A stretch of DNA of 50,922 bases. Source: Bryobacterales bacterium (GTDB lineage Bacteria > Acidobacteriota > Terriglobia > Bryobacterales > UBA6623). The stretch is from positions 1 to 50,922 of the forward strand of contig JAPPMC010000163.1 in the NCBI GenBank assembly GCA_028819235.1, in the 5' to 3' direction. Positions 16,341 through 25,482 of this stretch are shown here, one piece after another. Below the pieces are notes generated by a model. That model ran no database searches. It was not told the origin of the DNA and was given only the letters and a program-made list of their open reading frames with translations. The translations under genes were made by a program, and so were the position numbers. The number at the start of each line of letters is the position of its first letter. Within the stretch, counting starts at the first letter, position 1.

Positions 16341-17000
16341 CTACCCCCCCAACACGCGCTTGAGCAGTCCCGGCTCGTCAGTGATCATCCCATCGACCGA
16401 CAGCGCCAGCAGTCGGCGCATCTGCGCCTCGGAGTTTACCGTCCACGCAAACACCTGAAGCCCCTCGTCGTGGATGTCCTCGATGAACTCACGAGACGCT
16501 AGGCGGAACTGAGGGATCACGAAGTCGACCGGGCAGTTGTGCCGCTTCCCCTCATCCTGGGTACGGTTGAATATGAATCCCAGCTGAATGTCGGGCAGGA
16601 GTTCGTGGACCTTGTTCAGCATGCGGGTGTGAAATCCAGTGACCACCGAGTTGCCCACATCCGCATGGCGCTTGATCAGGTCGACGGCTTGAGCCTCGAA
16701 CCCGGTCTCCTTGAGTTCAATGTCGAGGAAGGCACGTCCCGCCAAGGCCTTGAGCACGTCTTCGAAGAGCGGCACTTCGTAGCCGTTCCCCAAGTCCCGG
16801 AAGCGATCATAGGGGGTCGACGCAACGCCATGCGCTCCAACCACCGAGTCGTGGACGACCACGAGCTTCCCGTCGCCTGACCTGCGCACGTCAAGCTCGA
16901 CTCCGTCGGCGCCGCTCTCGATCGCCAGTTCAAAGCTGGGTAAGGTGTTTTCAACGTGCCCCCTAGCGCCGCGGTGTCCGATGATGGTCGCTTGGTGCAT
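16341..17000 (-). CDS. Glycerophosphodiester phosphodiesterase
   Basis: 219 aa. Hydrolyses glycerophosphodiesters to glycerol-3-phosphate and an alcohol. The family hallmarks are all visible: GHRGARG with His9 and Arg10, ENT with Glu17, ELDVRRSGDG with Glu35 and Asp37, and VVHD with His50. The C-terminal part has FAWTVNSEAQMRRLLALSVDGMITDEP, the typical end of the TIM barrel. No signal peptide, so cytoplasmic (UgpQ-like). ATG at 17000. The gene stands alone, convergent with the CoA-transferase. Confidence 0.94.
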   Translation of the reverse strand: MHQATIIGHRGARGHVENTLPSFELAIESGADGVELDVRRSGDGKLVVVHDSVVGAHGVASTPYDRFRDLGNGYEVPLFEDVLKALAGRAFLDIELKETGFEAQAVDLIKRHADVGNSVVTGFHTRMLNKVHELLPDIQLGFIFNRTQDEGKRHNCPVDFVIPQFRLASREFIEDIHDEGLQVFAWTVNSEAQMRRLLALSVDGMITDEPGLLKRVLGG

Positions 17001-17213
17001 TGCGGTATTACCCTCTACTCTGTCGGGAAGGGATGGGCTGGCGCGCTTAGCGCGCCGCCGGTGGCGAAGGGACGAGGCGTATGTGCCCGGTGCGGAGCCA
17101 CTGAGACATGAGCGGAACCTGCATTATACATACTGCATCTTCCGTCAGCATCGCGCCAAGGGACGCTGGATTTGCTGGAGTGGCTGCCGATCGCCTGAAC
17201 GAATCACGCGCCT

Positions 17214-17396
17214 TTCCGTCCGTGCAGGAGGCAGCCGCAGCCCTGACCGACGCCCGGCTGGCACAGTCTTCCAAGGCAGCGACCATTCCGCCGGCCAAGC
17301 CGCTAACGATCTCGAAGCTTAAGCCCCTTCGTGTCAAGCCCCGCTGGCAGTGCCTCTCAGATGCACAGCAGCACCGTCCTAGTCGGGCCCGGTGAA
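17214..17396 (+). pseudogene. Decayed 5' remnant of an enolase-superfamily dehydratase gene
   Basis: The frame around 17214-17350 reads like the signal and first strand of the intact gene just downstream: SVQEAAAALTDARLAQSS, then LTISKLKPLRVKPRW, against SVLQGAAAGFAASAALAQ and LKITKLETFLVKPRW. After PRW the similarity continues in another frame (QMHSSTVLVGPGE against KMHTDAGLVGLGE) up to about 17396, then stops. It is therefore a frameshifted, truncated copy. The rest of 17001-17484 shows no gene. Confidence 0.7.
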
Positions 17397-17484
17397 CGGA
17401 TTCGAGTAGTACTTCGACGACGGACGACCGTCCGCGATCTTGTGGAGCGAGCTATTACCTGAACGATGGTCTAATGTAGTCCAC

Positions 17485-18702
17485 ATGCCGGACGACTTGA
17501 AGCGCCGATCCGTTCTCCAGGGTGCTGCGGCGGGGTTCGCGGCTTCAGCGGCTCTCGCCCAAGCGGCGTCTGCGGCACCAGTCCCGCTTGGGACCCCGCT
17601 CAAGATCACCAAGTTGGAAACGTTTCTCGTCAAGCCTCGCTGGCTCTTCCTCAAGATGCACACCGACGCTGGCTTGGTCGGGCTCGGTGAGCCGATTCTG
17701 GAGGGCCGCGCCAAGACCTGCGCCGAAGCAGTCCGTGAAATGGAGCCCTACCTGATCGGCAAGGACCCGAGGCACGTCCAGCACCACTGGCAAGCGCTGT
17801 ACCGGCACTCCTTCTACCGGGGGGGCCCACTCCTCACAAGCGCGCTGAGCGGCGTTGAGCAGGCGATGTGGGACATCGCCGGCCAAGCAGCGGGCCTTCC
17901 GGTCTACGCCATGCTGGGAGGTCCCACTCGCGACAGGGTGCGCCTCTACAAGGGGGGAACTACGCCAGACACGATCCGCGATGACATGGCCAAGGGATTC
18001 ACGGCCTTCAAGGTCGGTCCGTACAGGGAGCGTCCAGCGCGGGTTGTCGAGAACAAGGCCTTCATCGAGAAGGCGGCGGAGCGCTTTCGGGCTCTGCGAG
18101 AGGCCGGAGGCGACGGCGTCGACATCGGGATCGACTTTCACGGCGCGATCAGCCCCCAGACGGCAAAGCTGCTGATCAAGGCTCTCGAGCCGTACCAGCC
18201 GATGTTCATCGAAGAACCCATCAACTGCCAGAACCACGACATCATGGCCGAAATTGCGCGCGGTACGCATCTGCCGATCGCGACGGGCGAGCGGGTATTC
18301 ACGAAGTGGGGCTTTCGGGAGGTGCTCGAGAAAGGGGCTGCGTCGATCCTCCAGCCCGACCTGTCCCACTGCGGAGGGATCATGGAAGCCCGGCTAATCG
18401 CGGGAATGGCCGAGTCCTACTACGCCGCGCTCGCGCCGCACAACCCGCTGGGGCCCATCGCGACGGCAGTCTGCGTTCACCTTGACGCGACGATCCCGAA
18501 CTTCATGTGCCAAGAGTTCCGCTCGCTCGGAGAGGGATATCTCAAGGAGCCTCTGGCGTTCGACAACGGCTACGTGCCGCTGCCCACCAAGCCCGGCCTC
18601 GGCATCGAGATCGACGACGAGGCCATCGCTGACAAGATCGATCACGACTGGCGAAACCCCGAGCCCTACGACGCCTTCGACGGGGCGGTCGTCGACTGGT
18701 AG
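17485..18702 (+). CDS. Exported mandelate racemase/muconate lactonizing family enzyme, galactonate-dehydratase-like
   Basis: 405 aa. Enolase superfamily, probably dehydrating a sugar acid. The N-terminus DDLKRRSVLQGAAAGFAASA is a twin-arginine signal. The metal ligands appear as Asp in DIGIDFHG, Glu in MFIEEPI and Glu in ATGERVF, with the catalytic His in LAPHNPLGP; this set matches the D-galactonate dehydratase subgroup. ATG at 17485 puts the signal peptide at the very start. A decayed partial copy lies immediately upstream. It could act with the hydroxyacid and aldolase enzymes found elsewhere in the window, but no operon shows this. Confidence 0.9.
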   Translation: MPDDLKRRSVLQGAAAGFAASAALAQAASAAPVPLGTPLKITKLETFLVKPRWLFLKMHTDAGLVGLGEPILEGRAKTCAEAVREMEPYLIGKDPRHVQHHWQALYRHSFYRGGPLLTSALSGVEQAMWDIAGQAAGLPVYAMLGGPTRDRVRLYKGGTTPDTIRDDMAKGFTAFKVGPYRERPARVVENKAFIEKAAERFRALREAGGDGVDIGIDFHGAISPQTAKLLIKALEPYQPMFIEEPINCQNHDIMAEIARGTHLPIATGERVFTKWGFREVLEKGAASILQPDLSHCGGIMEARLIAGMAESYYAALAPHNPLGPIATAVCVHLDATIPNFMCQEFRSLGEGYLKEPLAFDNGYVPLPTKPGLGIEIDDEAIADKIDHDWRNPEPYDAFDGAVVDW

Positions 18703-18806
18703 CCGGCAGATGGACGCCGGGGAAGCGATCCTGGTGATAAGCTAAGCGCGGTGGCGGGCCCTCGGGCGACCCTCCGTGCCCGCAACTGCATGAGTTGACA
18801 TAATCC

Positions 18807-19208
18807 ATGTTATCGGAACTTTTCTGCAGGGCCGCACGCGCCTCCTACACAATTCTGGTGCTGGCGGCTTCGGGCTCCGCCGCCGAGGTGGCCCGCGGAA
18901 CACTTGCCGCGCCCACAGACGGTGAGCCATTGCGGCTACTCACGGAGGCCGGCAGTCTGTCCCTGGATCTGGACGAGGGTCTTGAAGCGACCATGCGAGA
19001 CCCTCAGCTGCGTGAACGAACCTGGGAGGTGCGCGGTCGGCGTGCAGAGGACGGCCAGTTCTTGGTCGAGAAGATCTTCACTGTCAAGGATGGCGTCTTG
19101 CACCGAGTGACGTACTACTGCGTCATCTGCCACATAACCACGCACGAACCCGGCCTGTGCATGTGCTGCCAAGGGGACACGGATCTGCGCGAACTGCCCG
19201 GGGAATGA
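18807..19208 (+). CDS. Exported small protein with a C-terminal Cys cluster
   Basis: 133 aa, family unknown. Residues about 8-27 (RAARASYTILVLAASGSAAE) look like a signal peptide. The middle is predicted mixed alpha/beta with EKIFTVKDGVLHRVTYY. The C-terminus has CVICHITTHEPGLCMCC, five cysteines plus two histidines in 17 residues, which could hold a metal or an Fe-S/heme-type group. The ATG at 18807 is well placed for the signal. The stop overlaps a possible ATG (19205) of the aldose epimerase, so the two may be cotranscribed. Confidence 0.7.
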   Translation: MLSELFCRAARASYTILVLAASGSAAEVARGTLAAPTDGEPLRLLTEAGSLSLDLDEGLEATMRDPQLRERTWEVRGRRAEDGQFLVEKIFTVKDGVLHRVTYYCVICHITTHEPGLCMCCQGDTDLRELPGE

Positions 19209-19237
19209 ACGCGGGGCCCTGCGCTATTCTGGCCAGG

Positions 19238-20254
19238 ATGGTCCAAAGCCAGACCTACTCCGCTCAGGAGTCATCGATCGATGGCCTCAGCGTCATTCGC
19301 CTTCGGGGGCCCGGCGAGACGTCTGCCTCGCTCTTGCCCAGTTTGGGATGCAACGTCTTCGAACTCACTGTGAACGGAAAGAACGCCATCTGGTTTCCGT
19401 ACCCATCTCCCACCGAGTTCGCTGTCGACTCTGCCCCCGAGTTCTGCGGAACGCCGTTTCTGGCCCCTTGGGCCAACCGCTTGGACGAGCACTCCTTCTA
19501 CGCTAACGGAACCCGGTTTGAGCTCGACCGCGGCCTCGGGAATTATCTGACAGACGACTTGGGGCAGCCGATCCACGGCCTTCTCTGGAGGTGCCCCCAC
19601 TGGAGCGTTGAGCGGCTCGATGCCACCGACCGTGCGGCCGTTGTCCAGACGCGGCTCGAGTTCGGCGCGCACGCGGACCTGATGGCGCAGTTCCCTTTCG
19701 AGCACCGCATCGATCTCAGCTTCCGCCTGGGCCCCCGACAGCTGGAGGTGCGGACCGCGATCCGCAACACCGGCCGTTCGCCAATGCCCGTGTCGGTTGG
19801 CTTCCATCCATACTTTCGGCTGCACGACAGTGCGCGGGACAGCTGGCAGGTGTGCTTGGCCGCGGATTCGGTCTGGGACCTTGACGCCCGCTTCATCCCG
19901 ACCGGCGAGCGCACTCCGATCGGCGAGGTGTTCGCGAATCCGTCGGCGCTGCGGTTGCGCGGCGAAGCGCTGGACCACGTCTTCGGCGACCTGCGGTCCG
20001 GCTCAGCAGGGACCGCTCGCTTCAGCGTTGCGGGGCATCGGGAACTCTTGGAGGTCGTCTATGGCACAGGCTATCCGGCGGCTGTCGTGTACGCCCCACA
20101 GGGCCATGGCCGAGAATTCATCTGCTTCGAGCCGATGTCGGGCATCACAAACGCCTTCAACCTCGCGCATCAGGGTAAGTTCGCGCACCTTCCCGTGATT
20201 GCCCCGGGCGAGTCTTGGCACGGAGTCTTCTCGGTGCTGGTCTCCGGCTTCTGA
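19238..20254 (+). CDS. Aldose 1-epimerase family protein
   Basis: 338 aa. Interconverts sugar anomers (galactose mutarotase fold). Motifs are LAPWANRL with the substrate Arg, QPIHGLLW with the first catalytic-site His, SVGFHPYF with the second, and FICFEPMSGITNAFN with the catalytic Glu. ATG at 19238 was preferred because the fold begins shortly after it; ATG at 19205 in an ATGA overlap with the previous stop would add 11 residues. No signal peptide is evident. Related YihR or YeaD-type epimerases act on other sugars, so the substrate is open. Confidence 0.85.
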   Translation: MVQSQTYSAQESSIDGLSVIRLRGPGETSASLLPSLGCNVFELTVNGKNAIWFPYPSPTEFAVDSAPEFCGTPFLAPWANRLDEHSFYANGTRFELDRGLGNYLTDDLGQPIHGLLWRCPHWSVERLDATDRAAVVQTRLEFGAHADLMAQFPFEHRIDLSFRLGPRQLEVRTAIRNTGRSPMPVSVGFHPYFRLHDSARDSWQVCLAADSVWDLDARFIPTGERTPIGEVFANPSALRLRGEALDHVFGDLRSGSAGTARFSVAGHRELLEVVYGTGYPAAVVYAPQGHGREFICFEPMSGITNAFNLAHQGKFAHLPVIAPGESWHGVFSVLVSGF

Positions 20255-20313
20255 GCCCTCCCACCCCGCAGCGCAACGACGGCAGCAGCTACGAGGAGCG
20301 GAGGCCCGCTGGG

Positions 20314-22995
20314 TCAGAATTCGAGCTGGAGCGTGAATCGGAACGCCCTGCCGTCGTTGAGCGTGTTAGTTATCGCGCCGAAGGTGCGCGAGGCTAGATT
20401 GATGTCGGGCTCCTCGAACTGCGGATGGTTCAGGAAGTTCAGGGACTCTGTGCGCAACAGGACCGAGCGGTCGCCGGAGATGGCCATGCGCTTGGACAGG
20501 GCCATGTTTATGTTCCAGACACTGTCCTTGCGGAATGTGTTGCGGCCCAAGTTGCCGGCTGGGTCCGTTGGTCCGATGAAAGCAAACGCACTGCGCGGCA
20601 GGGCCGCGCGCGATGTGTCGGGATGGTTCATTGTCCGGCCGAGAATGGAGGTGTCCACCAAGTTTGGTCGGTCGCTGCCAGCGCCGTCCACGTTCCCCAC
20701 TCCGGGCGAGTCGGAGCCTGAGCGCACGCTGAATGGCGTGCCCGCCTTCCAGAGAACAACCGAACTGCCCTGCCAACCACCCAGCACCATGCGCAGATGC
20801 CTAGGCCAGCGACTTCCCATCCGGACGCTGTAGTTCAGCCGTGCGAGGTACGAGTGCGGCTGATCGAACTGGCTCGGACCCTTCATGAGCCCCCACACGT
20901 CGAACTCGCTGGGACTTCGCGCCCCCCGTCCGTCCCTGCCCGTCGCCGTGTTCGTGTAGTCGGAGGCCAGGTCGATGGCCTTGCTCCACCAATAGGAGGT
21001 CTCGACCGAGAGCCCTGCCCACTCCGGAACGCGCACGGTAACCTTTGCGGCGTCAAAATAGCCGATCGAGCCGTTCAGTGTGTGCAGGACATCAAAGTAG
21101 CGCTGGTCCGGGCGGCGCCGGTTGATCGTGCGGGTGGTCTGAGGGATTCCCTCCACGGGCTGGCCCCGGTTCGTGTACCGCTGGTTCAGCAGGCGGTGCG
21201 AGCGGCTGCCGACATAGCCCAACTCGACCGTCCAATCGCGGCGCGGCTGCACGGCCCACGAGAAATTGTACTGGTGCGAGTACGGAGTTGAGAGTTCATC
21301 GTCAAGCCTGTAGTGCAAGCTGCGAGCGGTAGGATCCAGGTCGGCCGGGGTGAAGTCCCTGAGCGGGTCCAACAGATCCGGGGCGTTGACGACGACCTGC
21401 AGCACGCCCGGAGTGTTGAAGCGTGCCTGCATGAAGGTCGCGTTGAAGATTTGGCCATAGTGGATTCCGTAGGCCGCCCGTATGACTCCAATGGCCCCAG
21501 GTGCGCGATAGGCCAGGCCAACCGACGGGGCCAGATTGTTCCTGTCCGCGTCGTACCCGATCGCCGTTAGCCGATCGACCTCGTATGGCCTGCCCACCGG
21601 TTCGAACCGCAGCCCCAGATCGATGGTCAAGTCCGGGCGCACTTGCCAGCTGTCATGTGCGTAGAGGACCGAACCCCAGTTGCGGAACCCGCGGTGGGCG
21701 TTGCCGACCGCGAATCGGAACGAACTGGGAGTCCCCTCCAACAGATTCTCAACTGCATTGCGGCCAAAGTCCGCGCGAAAGCTGAACGTGCCTCGGTGAT
21801 CGGCGCTCTCGAATCCGTTGACCTGCTTGCGGGAGGCCTCTCCTCCGACTGTCACGCTGTGACGCCCGAAGATCCGCGCGAAGCGGGCACCGTGCCGGAA
21901 GACATTCTGCGCCCGATCGATGGGCATGCTGCTACTCGGGCCTATCGACTGCAAGATGCGGCTGAATAGGTAGAAGGGCCCCAGTGAGGTTTCCTCCGGT
22001 ACGATCAGCGATCCCGTGCGATCGAACACAGTGGAAACGTCCAGCGTGGACCCGGCGCCCCAAGACCGGCTCCAGGTCAGGGCCGCACCGTGATTCTTGG
22101 TCGTGGTGTCGGGGTTCTGGCCGCCCACCAGCTGGAACGCCTCCACATGTTGAAGCGTTACATTGTATTTTGCCCTCAACCGCCCGTTTCCTAGCGAATT
22201 GTCCAACACTGCGCTGGCACGGTCATTGTGGATTTTCTGGGGAGCGTTGGTGTTCAGAGCCCGGGCGTTAATGTCAGTGCGGTTAGGGAGTTCGCGCGGG
22301 TAGGCCCCCAGCACGCGCTCGGCGACTGCTCGCTTGGCAGGATCAAGGGCCGTGGGCTCGCGCTCGTCGGCGGCGGGAACTAGCACATTCCCGTTGACCT
22401 GTCCAAGGAGCCGGCGTTGGCTAAGTTGCAGCGAGAGTGTGGACCGGCGGGAAGCAGGCAGGCCTAGGCGCACACCGTAGTCATTCGTGCGGGCCGGCAG
22501 CACGTCGCCCACTTGGAAGAACGATCGCGCCGCCAAAGCGCTGTTCTGGTGGCCCCAGTACAGCTGGCCATGGACGCCTGCCCCTCGTTGGGGAGGCACG
22601 TGCAGACCGGGCTGCGGCGAACCTCCATACTCCAGGCCAAAGAAGGACTGCTCGGGCTTGAACGCTTCGACGATCGTGGCAGTTGCACCCATCCTGCGCA
22701 GCAGTTCCTTCAGGACGTTGTTGTCGATCAGCGTGAGCCGGACGTTCTCGTTCCGCCGGCCCTCGCCACCCTCGGAGTCCACCTCCCCGAGCAGGTTGAG
22801 CCGGGTCCTCTCGCCGGAATCCCCCGAAGTCTCAGAAGTCCCCTGCCCCTCCTCTTCGGGGCCCGCCAAGCCGGATTCAGGATCCGAATCCGTCTGCGCA
22901 GCCTGCGCTTGCACCGGGTCCGTTCCGCTGGGCGCGGCCCACAACACCGCACACGACACGGCGGCGACAAGAATCAGGTGGGACGGATGAGTCAC
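20314..22995 (-). CDS. Oar/TonB-dependent-receptor-like outer-membrane beta-barrel protein
   Basis: 893 aa from GTG at 22995, which has AGGC 5 nt upstream and is followed by a hydrophobic signal (SHLILVAAVSCAVLWAA); a GTG at 23061 is the longer choice. After an acidic linker come IDNNVLKELLRRMGATATIV and LPNRTDINARALNTNAPQ, then many beta-strand-rich segments. The C-terminus ends in alternating residues with a final Phe (FRFTLQLEF), the outer-membrane insertion signal. The type is common in Acidobacteriota. An N-terminal carboxypeptidase-regulatory domain and a clear plug are not evident. It probably imports or binds large nutrients; the ligand is unknown. Confidence 0.85.
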   Translation of the reverse strand: MTHPSHLILVAAVSCAVLWAAPSGTDPVQAQAAQTDSDPESGLAGPEEEGQGTSETSGDSGERTRLNLLGEVDSEGGEGRRNENVRLTLIDNNVLKELLRRMGATATIVEAFKPEQSFFGLEYGGSPQPGLHVPPQRGAGVHGQLYWGHQNSALAARSFFQVGDVLPARTNDYGVRLGLPASRRSTLSLQLSQRRLLGQVNGNVLVPAADEREPTALDPAKRAVAERVLGAYPRELPNRTDINARALNTNAPQKIHNDRASAVLDNSLGNGRLRAKYNVTLQHVEAFQLVGGQNPDTTTKNHGAALTWSRSWGAGSTLDVSTVFDRTGSLIVPEETSLGPFYLFSRILQSIGPSSSMPIDRAQNVFRHGARFARIFGRHSVTVGGEASRKQVNGFESADHRGTFSFRADFGRNAVENLLEGTPSSFRFAVGNAHRGFRNWGSVLYAHDSWQVRPDLTIDLGLRFEPVGRPYEVDRLTAIGYDADRNNLAPSVGLAYRAPGAIGVIRAAYGIHYGQIFNATFMQARFNTPGVLQVVVNAPDLLDPLRDFTPADLDPTARSLHYRLDDELSTPYSHQYNFSWAVQPRRDWTVELGYVGSRSHRLLNQRYTNRGQPVEGIPQTTRTINRRRPDQRYFDVLHTLNGSIGYFDAAKVTVRVPEWAGLSVETSYWWSKAIDLASDYTNTATGRDGRGARSPSEFDVWGLMKGPSQFDQPHSYLARLNYSVRMGSRWPRHLRMVLGGWQGSSVVLWKAGTPFSVRSGSDSPGVGNVDGAGSDRPNLVDTSILGRTMNHPDTSRAALPRSAFAFIGPTDPAGNLGRNTFRKDSVWNINMALSKRMAISGDRSVLLRTESLNFLNHPQFEEPDINLASRTFGAITNTLNDGRAFRFTLQLEF

Positions 22996-23216
22996 TTTGC
23001 CTAAGTGCCATTCTATCGCCTGTGCATGGCATGTTGGTGGGAAAGGCACGGTCTCGGTCACGAGTGTGGAGCGGTTTCAGCCCGACGCCCTTCCCTGTCC
23101 GTCCGGACAGCTGCGCCGCGGCCAGAGAGCTCCTTAATTGACGTGCGGCAGGCCCCCAAGCGGCTCCCCGATCTCCCGGATTGCAGCCGACCGTCCACTT
23201 CACCGGTTCCGCGCGT

Positions 23217-24200
23217 TCATAGGGCGCTGGCCCGGCGGAGCACCTCTTCCAGCACGTGCAGGACGATTCCGAAGCTGGCCTCGGAGAGCCGGTCGATGGA
23301 GTCCTCAGTCGTGTGCCAGTAGGAGTTCCCGGGACCGTAGTCGAAGTCGATCAGATTGAGCGAGGGAATCCCTGCCTCGAGGAACGGGAGGTGGTCGTCC
23401 TCCACATATCCGATCTCGTCGGAGAAGGAATTCTGGTAGCCCAGACTGCGGGCGATTCTCCAAACCTCCCGCCGCACGCGCGCGTCCGAATACCCCTCTT
23501 GGAGGATGTTCAATGACGCGTCCCCGATCATGTCCACATTGATCAGCATCCGGATCCGCGCTGCCGTTCCGTCGGCCTTCCAAGCGCGGGCAAGCCTTCG
23601 ACTGCCATATGTGTGATCCCCGTCGCGCCACTCCACGACACTCTCCTCGCCGTCGAAAAAGACGATCCAAACGGGCACACGGATGGCTGAGTGCCGGGCA
23701 ATCCGTTCCGCCAACACCAGCAGCAGGGCCGCTGACGAACCGCCGTCGTTCGCACCGACGAAGCCAGGCAGAGCCTTCGTGTCGTAGTGGCCCGACACGA
23801 CAATCACTCCTGCGGCCCCAAGAGGGCCAAACTTCGCAACGATGTTGCGCATCGAAATGTCGCCTAGAGGCGTTGAGGCCGTGAACTCGTCAACGCTCAC
23901 ATCGCACGGCAGTCTCCTGAGGGATCTCGCGATCAGCTTCGACTGCATTCGCAGTGCTGCCGAACCGGCCGGGCGCTCGCCCAACGCAACGAACCGGCCT
24001 GTCCAGTCAAGCGCCCTCTCCCCGGACCGCAGGTATTCTTGCGGTGGCCGCTCTTGGCTTGCTTGCTGGGCGTCACCGGTCGCGCAACCAGCCGCACTTG
24101 CAAGAACCAGCGCATGGCAGATGAGCCGCCGGCGCAAGAGCACGCCGACTGCCGCACATACCGTCCCGCGGCGGTACTGCGGACTGCTGGCGGGAGTCAT
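23217..24200 (-). CDS. M28-family zinc metallopeptidase or glutaminyl cyclase-like exported enzyme
   Basis: 327 aa. All five zinc ligands of the M28 fold are present: His in VSGHYDTK, Asp in GANDGGSS, Glu in FFDGEES, Asp in NVDMIGD and His in YWHTTEDS. The order and the WHTTEDS ending fit the glutaminyl-peptide cyclotransferase branch as well as aminopeptidases. The N-terminus is a hydrophobic signal ending ASAAGC, a possible lipoprotein site. ATG at 24200 follows GGAGTG. It lies upstream of the barrel receptor on the same strand with a 221-nt gap in which I see no gene. Confidence 0.9.
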   Translation of the reverse strand: MTPASSPQYRRGTVCAAVGVLLRRRLICHALVLASAAGCATGDAQQASQERPPQEYLRSGERALDWTGRFVALGERPAGSAALRMQSKLIARSLRRLPCDVSVDEFTASTPLGDISMRNIVAKFGPLGAAGVIVVSGHYDTKALPGFVGANDGGSSAALLLVLAERIARHSAIRVPVWIVFFDGEESVVEWRDGDHTYGSRRLARAWKADGTAARIRMLINVDMIGDASLNILQEGYSDARVRREVWRIARSLGYQNSFSDEIGYVEDDHLPFLEAGIPSLNLIDFDYGPGNSYWHTTEDSIDRLSEASFGIVLHVLEEVLRRASAL

Positions 24201-24329
24201 CCGGCACTCCGCCACGCCGTCGAGAATTGCTCCATGCCTGGCCCTAAGACAGTACCGTGCTTCCCCGTCCCGTGCTGCGGGGGCCCGGCCGGTCGACGGC
24301 AGCGCCGTGCCTCAAGCCCCAAGTCGGGA

Positions 24330-24343
24330 ACAATCCGGATTGT
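24330..24343. promoter_or_regulatory. Perfect 14-bp palindrome between divergent genes
   Basis: ACAATCCGGATTGT is fully self-complementary. It lies between the M28 peptidase gene (-) and the RodZ-like gene (+). A TACAAT -10-like element for the minus strand overlaps its right arm (24344-24339). A dimeric repressor or activator site is a reasonable guess. Confidence 0.4.
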
Positions 24344-24397
24344 ATGTGTTTTCCTGCGACCACTGAACCCGTCAAATGAGCTAACATACCCTTGGGC

Positions 24398-25333
24398 ATG
24401 TTGGGTCTTCCCCAAGATCGGTCAATCCGACGGCGATCGGAGAGAGCTGCCAAGCTCGGGCTCGGTCAGCGTCTCCGAGATCAGCGGCAATCGTCGGACA
24501 CCACGATTGCTGAAGTTGCGGACCAGACCAAGATTCACCCGCTCATGCTCGAAGCCCTCGAGAAAGAAGATATCAGCCCGTTCCCAGGCAAGTTCTTCGC
24601 ACTGAGCTTTCTGCGCCAGTACGCTACGGCGATAGGATTCTCGCCCAGCGAGACCGCTGCGCTTGAGAAGGACTTGGAGGCGCTGCTCACTTCCCTGCCA
24701 GCTTGGCGCGGACCCGAGCAGCGCAGCATTAACACCCGCCCCCAAGGCGCCGCAAGGCTCGCGGTCGGCAAACTCCGAAGGCGCGGGTCGGCATTTCGAA
24801 AGAGAAACGGCCAAGTGCTGGCAGCACTGTGCCTGACAGTCGCGGGCTCGGTCGGCTGGTGGCTGATGAGCGAGAACGACCGCGACGTCGGGTCAGTCGC
24901 ACCGCCGGAGGTCGCCGTCGCTTCCGAAGCGGCGGCGCAGGGGGACGGTGACGCGCCCTTACTAGAGACCGATGCTGTCGTTTCGCTTCCGCCCCCGCCG
25001 GATGGGAGGGCAAGCGAGCCGCCCGCACCCCAGGCCTCCTCTGTGGCGCCAAGCTGGGGATCTGGCCGGCTGGCCCGGGTCCTTGTGGTTGCAGCCGCGC
25101 CAGTGTGGGTGCGGTGGAAGGTCGATTCCGGAAGGCCCACCTCCAGAATGTTGCAGCCTGACAGCCCGATTCGCTTCCAAGTGGCCAACGCAGCGTACCT
25201 CACGACCGGCAACGCGGCGAATACCAACATCCAAATCGACGGTGTGCGCCAAGAACTTGACGGGACCGCGTCCGTGCGCCACTATCGAATCACCGGCCAA
25301 GGAATTGTAGGCATTCCTCCGAATAGCTTTTGA
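24398..25333 (+). CDS. RodZ-like membrane protein with N-terminal helix-turn-helix
   Basis: 311 aa. Residues about 22-95 form an HTH_25-type domain (LGQRLRDQRQSSDTTIAEVA, FALSFLRQYATAIGF) as in the cytoskeletal shape protein RodZ. A basic stretch, then a transmembrane helix at about 142-158 (VLAALCLTVAGSVGWWL), a Pro/Ala-rich linker, and a C-terminal periplasmic domain of DUF4115 type (APVWVRWKVDSG, TGNAANTNIQIDG). RodZ links MreB filaments to the cell-wall machinery. ATG at 24398; a TTG two codons upstream is also possible. No mre genes are in view. Confidence 0.82.
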   Translation: MLGLPQDRSIRRRSERAAKLGLGQRLRDQRQSSDTTIAEVADQTKIHPLMLEALEKEDISPFPGKFFALSFLRQYATAIGFSPSETAALEKDLEALLTSLPAWRGPEQRSINTRPQGAARLAVGKLRRRGSAFRKRNGQVLAALCLTVAGSVGWWLMSENDRDVGSVAPPEVAVASEAAAQGDGDAPLLETDAVVSLPPPPDGRASEPPAPQASSVAPSWGSGRLARVLVVAAAPVWVRWKVDSGRPTSRMLQPDSPIRFQVANAAYLTTGNAANTNIQIDGVRQELDGTASVRHYRITGQGIVGIPPNSF

Positions 25334-25482
25334 CCTACCGGATCAGGATTCGTGGCTAGGCGAGTGGCCACTTGGCGGCCCACCGCATGGTCTCTCCCCG
25401 CGGGCGGAGCGCGGGGGTCCGTCGGGATACGCAGTACAATCGGCTTGAGCTACGACCGTCGCGTTCACGGTCTGCCCCCGCA

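Noticed and set aside
18795..18804. TTGACATAAT before the Cys-cluster protein as a promoter
   Set aside because: The -35-like TTGACA and the -10-like element overlap, and no second element lies at the right distance.
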